This document shows, piece by piece, positions 6,385 through 13,163 of a stretch of 20,343 nt of DNA. This DNA is from an uncultured Clostridia bacterium. GTDB taxonomy: Bacteria; Bacillota; Clostridia; Oscillospirales; Oscillospiraceae. The stretch lies in assembly GCA_947177005.1 (NCBI GenBank), contig CAMWSZ010000011.1, positions 1 to 20,343 of the forward strand, read 5' to 3'. How positions within the stretch are numbered: position 1 is the stretch's first letter; the number at the start of each line of letters is the position of its first letter. Under the pieces are notes generated by a model that was not told the DNA's origin, searched no databases, and was given only the letters and a program-made list of their open reading frames with translations. The position numbers and the translations under genes were made by a program.

Positions 6385-8747
6385 GCGCTCTCATAGGTCC
6401 TGCGGGCGATGATTTCTTCCTGAAGATCAGGAGCCAGCTCGGTGAAGTAGGCGGTGTAGCCCGCCACCCGGACGGTGAGATTGCGGTACTTCTCCGGCTC
6501 CTTCTGCGCCGCCCGGAGGTCGGCCTCGTTGAGCACATTGAACTGAATGTGGCTGATGCCCAGTTTACACACCGCCCGCAGCAGATTGCAGAACTTGCGG
6601 ATGCCTGTGTCCGTCTGGAAAAACTGCGGGAGGAATTTCATGTTCAGCAGCGTCCCGTTGCTGGCCTTCACAAAGGGCAGCCGGGCCACCGACTGGAGCA
6701 GAGCGGTGGGACCGTTGGTGTCCCGGCCATACATGGCGGACACGCCGCCGTCAGCCAGGGGGTCCTGAGAGCGGCGGCCGTCGGCGGAGGCGGCCACGTT
6801 CTGGCCCATCGGCACATGGGCGGATACGGTGTACAGGCCCATTTGGTAGATGCCGCCCCGGCCGTTTCGGTACTGCTCCAGCCGGTTGGCAAAGTAGTTG
6901 ACCCACTTGGCCCCCAGCTCATCGACCCAGCCAATGTCGTTGCCGTACTTGGGGACCTTGTTCAGCAGCATGGTGCGCAGAACGGCGTCACCCGCGAAGT
7001 TGGTCTCCAGGGCATGGAGCAGCCGCTGGGCAGGGATACGCTTCTCATCATAGACCAGCTGTTTAATGGCGGCCAGGGAATCAGCTATATTGGCCGCCTG
7101 AATGGCCTGCACACCGGCGAAGTTGTAATGGGCGCCCCCCTGTGTCACGTCCTTGCCCAAGGCCATGCAGTCATCAATGACGGCGGACAGGAACGGGGTA
7201 GGCAGAAGCTGTTCGTGCATTTTCTCCACGGCGGTGACACACTCCACCATGCGGTCGGAAAAGTAGTCGATCTGCTTGGCAAAGGCCGATTCCAGTTCCT
7301 CAAAGGTGGCGTAGTCCGTCAAGTCACCCAGATCCAGACCGGTTTTCTCACCGGTGAGCTGGTCTACGCCGTGGTGGAGCGTGAGCTCCAGCGCCTTGAG
7401 CAGGTTGAGCATGGCCGCGTCACTCCAGGCCAGCGCATTGCCGTGGGTGGTCAGCTCTACGCAGCCTACAATCGCGTAATTCATGGCGTCGGCATGGCTG
7501 ACGCCGTGGCTCTCCAGGGCCGGGATCACCGCCTCGTCATTGAACACTTGGGGCATACCGCTGCCCCGGCCAATCACCCGGCTGGCCAGCTCCAGCAGCT
7601 CCTGCGGGGAATCTTTGCAGATGCGCAGGGACAGGTTGGGCTGAGGCAGAAGCAGGTGGGACTGGGCCTGAAGAAAGAGATAGCTCAGGTCGTTGGACGC
7701 ATCCCGCCCGTCCCCGGTCTGGCCGCCAATGGCTACATTGAATCCAATCGGGAAACCGGCAAAATATTTGGCGCTGTTAGAGTTGCGCAGATACACCAGC
7801 TGGTTGAATTTCAGCCACAGGCACTCCGTCAGCTCCAAAGCGTCCTCCAGGGTCATGCCCGCCCTGCGGCTGTTCTCGTAGTAGGGGTAAAGATACTGAT
7901 CCATACGGCCGGGGGAGAAGGAGGAGGCGTTGCCCTCCATTTGAAGAATGACGTACAGGAACCATGTGGACTGCACGGCCTCATGGTAGGTCTCGGGCGG
8001 CTCCTGCGCCAGTTTGGTACAGATGACGGCTGTCTTGTTCAGGTTTTCTCTGCCCGTCTGCTCATACAGAGACCGGGCCAGAGCGGCGTACCGCTCCATG
8101 AAGCGGCAGGCACCCTCCATGGACAGGATCACGCTTTCATAGAAATTGCGCTTCTTTTCTTCGTTGGCGGTTTTCCGCAGCTCCCGGGCCTGCTTCAGAA
8201 TGCCGCGGGGGCCCAGGGCCAACCACTTTTGGGTATTGGGGCAGATGTGTCCCTGAGAGTGGTCCTTCTGGTTAATTTTCACCACCTTGGCAATGGCGTC
8301 CACCTGAGGGCCTGTGGCCTGACGGACCTGATCCTCCAGGGAACGGCCCTTCCAGTAAGGCAGGATGTCCCGGCGGAACTCGTCAATATCCTCCTGACGG
8401 ATCTGGAATTTGTCCTGCGGCCGGGTGGGCAGGGTCTCAAACTCCCGGTCCACCCAGGACGCCCCTGTCTCCGGAAAGACCACGCCGCCCCGGACACCGG
8501 CGGTGCGGTTGCCCACAATGCGCTCCTCCGGGTCGATGCGGATCCTGATTTCCTCCAGGGCGGCCTTCAGGGCCAGGGCACGCCGGATGCAGCGGGGCTG
8601 GCCCTCGGACGCCTGATAGCTTCTGGTGACAATGCTGGCCTGTTCAATGGTGGCGTAACGGGGTTCGGATACCATATTCTCCTTCAACAGCCGGATGCGT
8701 TCCGGACAGGGCAGGGCGGTGATCCTGCGGATCTGATCCATCTCCAT
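6381..8747 (-). CDS. Glycerol-dehydratase-class glycyl radical enzyme, substrate unknown
   Basis: A 788-residue glycyl radical enzyme. The thiyl-radical cysteine is Cys429 in AIVGCVEL with the class-typical Glu431. The radical glycine is Gly763 in VRVAGYTAYF, with an Arg pair at 782-783. Only one cysteine is present at the active site, so it is not a pyruvate formate-lyase; the GCVE signature places it with glycerol/propanediol dehydratases, choline lyase, hydroxyproline dehydratase and relatives. Compared with C. butyricum glycerol dehydratase as I recall it, the loop His (GHICP, His167) and Asp443 look kept. The pair His281-Ser282 appears as Ser275-Ser276, and the usual GYP segment reads GFP (331-333). 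That argues for a different substrate. GGAGG at 8757-8761 lies 9 nt before the ATG. First gene of a GRE-activase-kinase operon. Databases would probably label it a 'formate C-acetyltransferase' or 'glycerol dehydratase'; neither is demonstrated. Confidence 0.93.
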   Translation of the reverse strand: MEMDQIRRITALPCPERIRLLKENMVSEPRYATIEQASIVTRSYQASEGQPRCIRRALALKAALEEIRIRIDPEERIVGNRTAGVRGGVVFPETGASWVDREFETLPTRPQDKFQIRQEDIDEFRRDILPYWKGRSLEDQVRQATGPQVDAIAKVVKINQKDHSQGHICPNTQKWLALGPRGILKQARELRKTANEEKKRNFYESVILSMEGACRFMERYAALARSLYEQTGRENLNKTAVICTKLAQEPPETYHEAVQSTWFLYVILQMEGNASSFSPGRMDQYLYPYYENSRRAGMTLEDALELTECLWLKFNQLVYLRNSNSAKYFAGFPIGFNVAIGGQTGDGRDASNDLSYLFLQAQSHLLLPQPNLSLRICKDSPQELLELASRVIGRGSGMPQVFNDEAVIPALESHGVSHADAMNYAIVGCVELTTHGNALAWSDAAMLNLLKALELTLHHGVDQLTGEKTGLDLGDLTDYATFEELESAFAKQIDYFSDRMVECVTAVEKMHEQLLPTPFLSAVIDDCMALGKDVTQGGAHYNFAGVQAIQAANIADSLAAIKQLVYDEKRIPAQRLLHALETNFAGDAVLRTMLLNKVPKYGNDIGWVDELGAKWVNYFANRLEQYRNGRGGIYQMGLYTVSAHVPMGQNVAASADGRRSQDPLADGGVSAMYGRDTNGPTALLQSVARLPFVKASNGTLLNMKFLPQFFQTDTGIRKFCNLLRAVCKLGISHIQFNVLNEADLRAAQKEPEKYRNLTVRVAGYTAYFTELAPDLQEEIIARRTYESA

Positions 8748-8772
8748 ATCAAATTACCTCCGTTTCTGGTGG

Positions 8773-8792
8773 GGACTCCCTGCGGGATGTCC
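8773..8792 (-). promoter_or_regulatory. Stem-loop in the leader of the glycyl radical operon
   Basis: On the - strand GGAC, one bulged A, TCCC, a GCA loop, GGGA and GTCC form an 8-bp stem just 11 nt upstream of the Shine-Dalgarno. It sits inside the roughly 75-nt leader predicted from the promoter at 8831-8859. It might affect mRNA stability or ribosome access. No match to a known riboswitch is evident. Confidence 0.3.
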
Positions 8793-8830
8793 GCCGGGGA
8801 GCTGAAATGCTTGCCTTGATTCTGTTTCTG

Positions 8831-8859
8831 ATGATACCATACCGCCGCCCCGCTTCAAA
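8831..8859 (-). promoter_or_regulatory. Promoter of the glycyl radical operon
   Basis: Read on the - strand, TTTGAA (8854-8859) and TATCAT (8831-8836) are spaced by 17 bp, with TGG directly before the -10 as an extended -10. The -35 is weak, as expected where an activator is needed. The region 8860-8942, between this and the AraC-type gene, is the likely binding region of that regulator, but I could not find convincing direct repeats in it. Confidence 0.5.
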
Positions 8860-8942
8860 TCCACCGGACCACTCAAAAAGTACACAATACTGAACGGTTT
8901 CCATAAGCAAGACATAAACCGCTGGAGAAAGGCTGTACTGTA

Positions 8943-9767
8943 ATGGAAAAATTAGAAAGATATTACGAGACGATCCGGGCAGGGCGGCCGGAGCTGAAGT
9001 TCTGCGAGCGTTTTGACGACGCCAGCTCCCTCTGGAACTTCACCCGCCACAGCCACCCATTTATCGAGCTGATGTATTTTACGGAGGGCCGGGGCGGCTT
9101 GGAGGTCTCCGGCCGCAAAATGTCCACTACTCTGTATGACACGGTGATCTATCCCGCCAACTGGACCCACCAGGAGGAGGCGGCCGCCGAACGGCGGCGG
9201 GAGATCATCTGCCTGTGGGTCTCCCTCCCGGAACTGGAGCTGGACGGGCCCATTCAGCTCCACGACCAGAACGGTGAGCTGTCCGCTCTGTTCCACGCCA
9301 TTCACAGGGAATTCAAACGGGACCGGCCGGAACCGGTCATTCTGGAATACCGGATAAAGCTCCTGCTCACCACGATTCTCCGCAACCGGAGCGAATCCCA
9401 GGGTCAGGAGGGCGTTCTGACCTGCGTCCTGCAATACATCCATATGCACTGCGCGGAGCCAGTCACTCTGGACCGGCTGGCCGCTATGGAGCACATCAGC
9501 AAGTCCTATCTCTCCCGCCTGTTTAAGCAGCAGACCGGCCAGACGGTCATCTCCTACATCAACAGCCTGCGCATTGAAACAGCCAAACGCCTGCTCACCT
9601 CCACCCGGGCCAGCGTCAGCGAGATCGCCTATCAGGTGGGCTTCGAGTCCCCCAAGTATTTCTACCGGGTCTTCCGCACCCTCACGGGCCAGACCCCTTC
9701 CGCCTTTCGGAAACAGTACCGGAACGCCCGCGGATTTGAACCTTTACAGCATCCCCCGGTGGAGTGA
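8943..9767 (+). CDS. AraC-family transcriptional regulator
   Basis: A 274-residue regulator. The N-terminal part has a cupin-like effector domain (HSHPFIEL near residues 36-43, then a beta-rich stretch to about 105). The C-terminal 100 residues hold the double helix-turn-helix of AraC/XylS proteins: LDRLAAMEHISKSYLSRLFK, then VSEIAYQVGFESPKYFYRVF and the closing TGQTPSAFRKQYR. GGAG at 8924-8927 and AAGG at 8929-8932 precede the ATG. It is transcribed divergently from the glycyl radical operon across a 195-bp gap. It very probably activates that operon in response to the substrate or a product, which the cupin domain would bind. No other target is visible nearby. Confidence 0.93.
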   Translation: MEKLERYYETIRAGRPELKFCERFDDASSLWNFTRHSHPFIELMYFTEGRGGLEVSGRKMSTTLYDTVIYPANWTHQEEAAAERRREIICLWVSLPELELDGPIQLHDQNGELSALFHAIHREFKRDRPEPVILEYRIKLLLTTILRNRSESQGQEGVLTCVLQYIHMHCAEPVTLDRLAAMEHISKSYLSRLFKQQTGQTVISYINSLRIETAKRLLTSTRASVSEIAYQVGFESPKYFYRVFRTLTGQTPSAFRKQYRNARGFEPLQHPPVE

Positions 9768-9852
9768 ACTTTGGTTATGATTGAGGGTTTTTCCCAGTGC
9801 CCGGCTCAAATCTTTCCCGACGGCAATTTTATCCAATGACATTGCTCATAGG

Positions 9853-9892
9853 GGGAGCATATCAGCTTTTTACGGCATACTCCCGGTTTTTT
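9853..9892 (+). terminator. Possible terminator after the AraC-type gene
   Basis: GGGAG (9853-9857) pairs with CTCCC (9880-9884), with two further pairs past one mismatch, and GGTTTTTT follows at 9885-9892. The loop is large (about 16 nt), so the structure is weak. Its place between the araC stop and the next promoter supports the call. Confidence 0.35.
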
Positions 9893-9902
9893 GACTCCGC
9901 TC

Positions 9903-9931
9903 TTGAAACTGCCCGGTATATATGGTATCAT
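9903..9931 (+). promoter_or_regulatory. Promoter of the acyltransferase gene
   Basis: TTGAAA at 9903-9908 and TATCAT at 9926-9931 are spaced by exactly 17 bp, with an extended -10 TG at 9923-9924. Transcription would start near 9938, which decides the start codon of the next gene in favour of ATG 9965. The 11-mer covering the -10 (TATGGTATCAT) is the same as in the glycyl radical promoter. Confidence 0.7.
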
Positions 9932-9964
9932 AATCTATCAATTGCGGAAAGGTCTTTTGCGGTC

Positions 9965-11005
9965 ATGGAGAGAAAACGAGAATTAGATTATATGAATGCG
10001 GCGGCCTGTCTGCTGGTCATCCTGATTCATGTGCTGTCAACCGGAATCGTCAAACCGGGAAAATCCATCCTGAAAGCAGTCATCTACTTGCCTTGGAAAT
10101 TTTCCGCTTTTGTAGTACCCTTGTTTATTTATACCGCTGCGGTCAAGGTGGCTCAGCGCTACGGCGGCCAGAAAATTACCGGAAAAATATATCTGAACTA
10201 CTGCCTGAACCGCATCAAAAAAATCTATATCCCCTATGTCCTGTGGTGTGCTGTCTACTGCGCTTACCGGCTCCATGAAGGACAGGCCGTGGGGACAATT
10301 GGGGAGCTTTTTTGGGACGTTCTTATCGGAAAACTGTCCTCACAGTTCTATTTTGTTGTCATCATTATGCAGTTCTATCTCACTATGCCCCTATGGGTCC
10401 GTATGCTGGAGCGTGTACCGGCCATCCTGGGGATTGGGGTAAGCCTGTTCGTATCGCTGTGCATGGCTCCGGCCCCGACATTCCTCTCCTATTACAACAT
10501 TGCATTTCCGTATAAAGACCGTTTCTTTCTGACTTACTGCATCTACTGGGCCGCCGGACTGTACGCCGGAAAGTATTATGACCGGCTCATACCGGTGCTG
10601 CGGGAACGCCGGACACTGCTGTACAGCGGTACGGCGGCGGCGGTCCACTGCGTGCTTTCCTATGTCATATACATCAATGAATTCTATGTCCCCGGACTCT
10701 CTGGCGTTGAGATTGTGGTGGATCTGCTGAGTATCCTCCTGCTGCACGCCGTCTGTCTGGGGCTGCGGCCCGGCTTTGTGACAACCACACTGCAAAAAAT
10801 CTGCGGAGCTTCCTTTTCGGTCTATCTCAGCCACTGCCTGTTTTTGATGATGACAGAGTCGTATCTGTACAGCCACGGCGTTACACGGCTCTCCTGGACG
10901 CTGCCGGTTCGGGCGGCAGTGTGTTATACGGTCCCCTTCCTGCTGTATTGGGTCCTGTCCAAACTGCGCGGAGTTTTCAGACAGCGCAGAATATCAAAAA
11001 CCTGA
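9965..11005 (+). CDS. Acyltransferase family 3 integral membrane protein
   Basis: A 346-residue polytopic membrane protein with around ten hydrophobic helices, of the OafA/YiaH/WecH-like acyltransferase-3 family. Such proteins transfer acetyl or other acyl groups to extracytoplasmic glycans, teichoic acids or peptidoglycan. The family hallmark is in the first helix: an Arg/Asp-rich entry (ERKRELDYMNAAACLLV) followed by His22 in ILIHVLS. A 56-residue N-terminal extension from an ATG at 9797 is open, but it lies upstream of the promoter at 9903-9931 and has no family similarity, so I start at 9965, preceded by GGAAAGG at 9946-9952 (12 nt, slightly long). It is monocistronic and convergent with the XRE gene. 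Its GC content is lower than that of its neighbours. The acceptor is unknown. Confidence 0.85.
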   Translation: MERKRELDYMNAAACLLVILIHVLSTGIVKPGKSILKAVIYLPWKFSAFVVPLFIYTAAVKVAQRYGGQKITGKIYLNYCLNRIKKIYIPYVLWCAVYCAYRLHEGQAVGTIGELFWDVLIGKLSSQFYFVVIIMQFYLTMPLWVRMLERVPAILGIGVSLFVSLCMAPAPTFLSYYNIAFPYKDRFFLTYCIYWAAGLYAGKYYDRLIPVLRERRTLLYSGTAAAVHCVLSYVIYINEFYVPGLSGVEIVVDLLSILLLHAVCLGLRPGFVTTTLQKICGASFSVYLSHCLFLMMTESYLYSHGVTRLSWTLPVRAAVCYTVPFLLYWVLSKLRGVFRQRRISKT

Positions 11006-11074
11006 ACAGCGTCTGAAAAATAGGGATATCACTGCCGTTGAGATTCCCCTGAAAACAGGTAAAAAGCCGCAATC

Positions 11075-11122
11075 AAACAGAGTATGTCACCATCCCAAAG
11101 AGGGGGGTGATGTACCCTGTTT
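11075..11122. terminator. Imperfect hairpin between convergent genes, probable bidirectional terminator
   Basis: AAACAG (11075-11080) pairs with CTGTTT (11117-11122), GTA with TAC and TCACC with GGTGA, separated by small symmetric mismatches; CCC/GGG can close the apex. T-rich sequence follows on the + strand (ATTTTATAGTTTT) and CTTTTT lies a little further on the - strand. It lies between the acyltransferase stop (11005) and the XRE stop (11138), where both need termination. Besides this hairpin, the 132-bp gap holds only a short CCTG-AAAA-CAGG repeat at 11048-11059. Confidence 0.5.
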
Positions 11123-11137
11123 ATTTTATAGTTTTCA

Positions 11138-11446
11138 TCAACTGTCCGCCGGCGGGTGGCGGCGCATGACGTCAACAAGACGGGTGAGGGCATCGATCTC
11201 CGCGTCGGACAGGCCGTCGGTATGAATGGCGGCGCTCTGGCGGGACGGAAAAACAAGGGCGTCCACGGAGAAATCCAACAGCTCCATCATCTGAAACAGG
11301 AGTGGAACGGAAGGTTTCCGCCGGGAGCCCTCAATATTTTTCAAGTGAATGGGGGTGATGTCCAGAAGCTCCGCCAAAGCCTCCTGCGTGATCCCTTTTC
11401 TGACCCGGGCGGCGCGAATGGCCGGTCCCAGCTGCTCTACGTTCAT
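11138..11446 (-). CDS. XRE-family helix-turn-helix repressor
   Basis: A 102-residue protein. Residues about 7-62 form a Cro/C1-type helix-turn-helix (IRAARVRKGITQEALAELL, then ITPIHLKNIEGSRRKPSVP). A short C-terminal helix (SDAEIDALTRLVDVMRRH) probably makes the dimer. GGGAG about 10 nt before the ATG at 11446 supports the start. The gene is divergent from a small membrane-protein gene, and the shared intergenic region contains four similar 17-bp dyads that are the natural candidates for its binding sites. Autoregulation and control of the divergent gene are inferred. No effector domain or peptidase domain is present, so the signal that relieves repression is not visible. Confidence 0.9.
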   Translation of the reverse strand: MNVEQLGPAIRAARVRKGITQEALAELLDITPIHLKNIEGSRRKPSVPLLFQMMELLDFSVDALVFPSRQSAAIHTDGLSDAEIDALTRLVDVMRRHPPADS

Positions 11447-11488
11447 AAACTCTCAGCTCCCTTTGTCGTTATCTTAAAGATTGTGGTT

Positions 11489-11517
11489 ATCTTACAGACA
11501 ACAATGACACTTGCAAA
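11489..11517 (-). promoter_or_regulatory. Possible promoter of the XRE gene
   Basis: On the - strand TTTGCA (11512-11517) and TAAGAT (11489-11494) are spaced by 17 bp. The -35 overlaps the -35 of the rightward promoter because TTGCAA is its own reverse complement. The -10 lies within the second operator, consistent with autorepression. The match is moderate. Confidence 0.35.
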
Positions 11518-11539
11518 TTGCCTTAAAGAATACTATAAT
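11511..11539 (+). promoter_or_regulatory. Promoter of the membrane-anchored protein gene
   Basis: TTGCAA at 11511-11516, a 17-bp spacer and a perfect TATAAT at 11534-11539. The spacer coincides base for base with the third operator dyad (11517-11533). The predicted start near 11546 lies in the fourth dyad. Confidence 0.75.
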
Positions 11540-11573
11540 ATATTCTTAAAGATAACCAAAGGAGCAGGAAACT

Positions 11574-12125
11574 ATGCAGCTGTTTCTACTGACCGTCATT
11601 TTTACAGTATTAGCCATTGGCCTAATCATGCCCCGTCCACGCAGAGGACCGACGCCGGAACCGACGGAACCGGACCAGACCCCGATTGACTGGGAGGCGG
11701 CCGCGGCAGACATGACAGTGCTGCTGGACGCCCTGCGGGAGCTGATGCGGCACCCGCAGTTAGGCGGGCCCGGCTTTCTTATGGTGCAGTTCCCGCTGTC
11801 CGGACAGGGCACGGCGGAGGTATCCGCACAGTATCCCAATATCCGGGAGACGCTTTACAGAAAAATCGTCCGCAGAACGCCGGGGGAGGATTGGACTGCG
11901 GACGGTATCCCGGTGATTCTGCTGGAACGCCGCGCCGTTTTCACGCCGGAAAGCGGCGGCATGGTGCTGGTAACGGCGGAGGCTGTTCTGCCGGAAGCGC
12001 TGGACCGGCAGAGCCGTCAGACGGCGCTGGCGGAACTGTCGCGGATATTGGGTGAACGATACCCGGATATGACCGTGCGGGTCATCGGCGGAGACCTGCT
12101 GCTGACGCCTGTGCGGAAGGCGTAG
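11574..12125 (+). CDS. Membrane-anchored protein of unknown function
   Basis: A 183-residue protein that I do not recognise. Residues 2-19 form one hydrophobic helix (LFLLTVIFTVLAIGLIM) followed directly by PRPRR and a Pro/Glu/Thr linker to about residue 37. The charge pattern suggests N-terminus out and the soluble domain in the cytoplasm, not a secreted protein. The rest, about 145 residues, looks like a compact alpha/beta domain: helix 40-60, strands around FLMVQFPL, VILLERRAVF and GMVLVTAEAVL, a helix RQTALAELSRIL and a closing strand. AGGAG at 11560-11564 is 9 nt before the ATG. It has its own promoter under apparent XRE control and a strong terminator, so it is a single-gene transcript. 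It might be a stress- or development-induced membrane protein; no function is claimed. Confidence 0.8.
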   Translation: MQLFLLTVIFTVLAIGLIMPRPRRGPTPEPTEPDQTPIDWEAAAADMTVLLDALRELMRHPQLGGPGFLMVQFPLSGQGTAEVSAQYPNIRETLYRKIVRRTPGEDWTADGIPVILLERRAVFTPESGGMVLVTAEAVLPEALDRQSRQTALAELSRILGERYPDMTVRVIGGDLLLTPVRKA

Positions 12126-12130
12126 GGGTG

Positions 12131-12172
12131 CAAAAAAGAACGGCGGCATTTTTTCAGCCGCCGTTCCTTTTT
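12131..12172. terminator. Bidirectional rho-independent terminator
   Basis: A perfect 10-bp stem GAACGGCGGC (12138-12147) / GCCGCCGTTC (12157-12166) with a 9-nt loop, flanked by AAAAAAG on the left and CTTTTTG on the right. It therefore reads as a terminator on both strands, ending the + gene at 12125 and the - operon whose last gene, hemB, stops at 12177. Confidence 0.9.
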
Positions 12173-12176
12173 GTCA

Positions 12177-13160
12177 TTATCCCATCTCTCCGGCCTGTAT
12201 CGCACCGGCAAGCTCCTTTGCGTAGTAGGTAATCAGCATGTCCGCACCAGCCCGGAAAACGGACAAAGCCGTTTCGCACATCACGCGCCGTTCGTCGATG
12301 AGACCGGCGGCAGAGGCGGATTTTATCATAGCGTACTCCCCGGAGACGGAGTAGGCGCAGAGGGGATAGTTGAAATTGTCTGCACATTCCCGGATGATAT
12401 CCAGATAGCTCAGCGCGGGCTTGACCATGATAATATCCGCGCCCTCCCGGATATCCAGCTTACATTCCCGCAGGGCTTCTTTTCGGTTATGGGGGTCCAT
12501 TTGGTAACCGCGCCGGTCGCCGAAAGCGGGCGCGGAACCGGCCGCTGTGCGGAACGGTCCGTAAAAGGCGGAGGCGTATTTTGCGGAATACGCCATAATG
12601 GACGTTTGCTGGAACCCGTTTTGGTCCAGCGCGCCGCGGAGCGCCGCTACATGTCCGTCCATCATGTCCGACGGCGCAACCATGTCCGCACCGGCGGCGG
12701 CGTGGCTGAGGGCCGTCCTTGCCAACACCTCCAGCGTATCGTCATTGTCCACCTCATGGCCGTGAAGAATGCCGCAGTGGCCGTGGCTGGTGTACTCGCA
12801 GAGGCAGACGTCCGTGATGACGTTGAAATCGGGATAAGATGCCTTGATTGCCCGGACCGCCCTTTGAATAACCCCATTTTCATCATAGGCGGAACTGCCG
12901 CGGTCATCTTTGACTGCCGGAAGTCCGAACAAAATGCAGTGCCTGACGCCGTGGGCCAAGCAGCCGTCAACGACCTGATGAACGGCGTCTAAACCATAGT
13001 GATTCTGTCCGGGAAGACTGGCAATGGGCCGGACGCCTTGCAGCGTCTCGTCAAAAAAGATAGGGTAGATCAGGCTGTCCGGGGAGACGCGGGTCTCACG
13101 GCAAAGCCGGCGAATGGGGTCCGTGCGCCGCAGGCGGCGCGGGCGGTGAATCAGGTCCAT
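12177..13160 (-). CDS. hemB: Delta-aminolevulinic acid dehydratase (porphobilinogen synthase)
   Basis: A 327-residue HemB that condenses two 5-aminolevulinate molecules to porphobilinogen in the cytoplasm. The zinc-binding cysteines are Cys119, Cys121 and Cys129 (DVCLCEYTSHGHCG), so this is the zinc-dependent type. The Schiff-base lysines are Lys194 (MAYSAKYAS) and Lys247 (IMVKPALSYLD). AGGAGGAG overlaps the end of the upstream cobA-hemD gene, and only 3 nt separate the two. Length is normal for the family. It is the last gene of the operon, ending directly before the bidirectional terminator; a hemL usually found next to it in Bacillus-type operons is missing. Confidence 0.98.
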   Translation of the reverse strand: MDLIHRPRRLRRTDPIRRLCRETRVSPDSLIYPIFFDETLQGVRPIASLPGQNHYGLDAVHQVVDGCLAHGVRHCILFGLPAVKDDRGSSAYDENGVIQRAVRAIKASYPDFNVITDVCLCEYTSHGHCGILHGHEVDNDDTLEVLARTALSHAAAGADMVAPSDMMDGHVAALRGALDQNGFQQTSIMAYSAKYASAFYGPFRTAAGSAPAFGDRRGYQMDPHNRKEALRECKLDIREGADIIMVKPALSYLDIIRECADNFNYPLCAYSVSGEYAMIKSASAAGLIDERRVMCETALSVFRAGADMLITYYAKELAGAIQAGEMG

Positions 13161-13163
13161 AGC

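Larger units (their letters stand above)
11468..11556. promoter_or_regulatory. Four-site operator array of the XRE regulator
   Basis: Four 17-bp dyads share the core CTTA(A/C)AG: 11468-11484 (GTTATCTTAAAGATTGT), 11486-11502 (GTTATCTTACAGACAAC), 11517-11533 (ATTGCCTTAAAGAATAC) and 11540-11556 (ATATTCTTAAAGATAAC). The centres are at 11476, 11494, 11525 and 11548. The third fills the spacer of the rightward promoter and the fourth overlaps its start site, so occupancy should repress. The first two overlap the likely leftward promoter. Confidence 0.65.

Noticed and set aside
6381..8747. Annotation of the glycyl radical enzyme as pyruvate formate-lyase
   Set aside because: The active site has a single Cys followed by Val-Glu (GCVE) instead of the Cys-Cys pair, and the activase has a ferredoxin insert, both typical of the dehydratase/lyase class.
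6549..8819. A 756-codon open frame on the + strand opposite the glycyl radical enzyme
   Set aside because: It is the antisense shadow of a GC-rich gene: no family motifs, Gly/Gln/His-rich composition, no ribosome binding site, while the - strand carries all GRE catalytic motifs.
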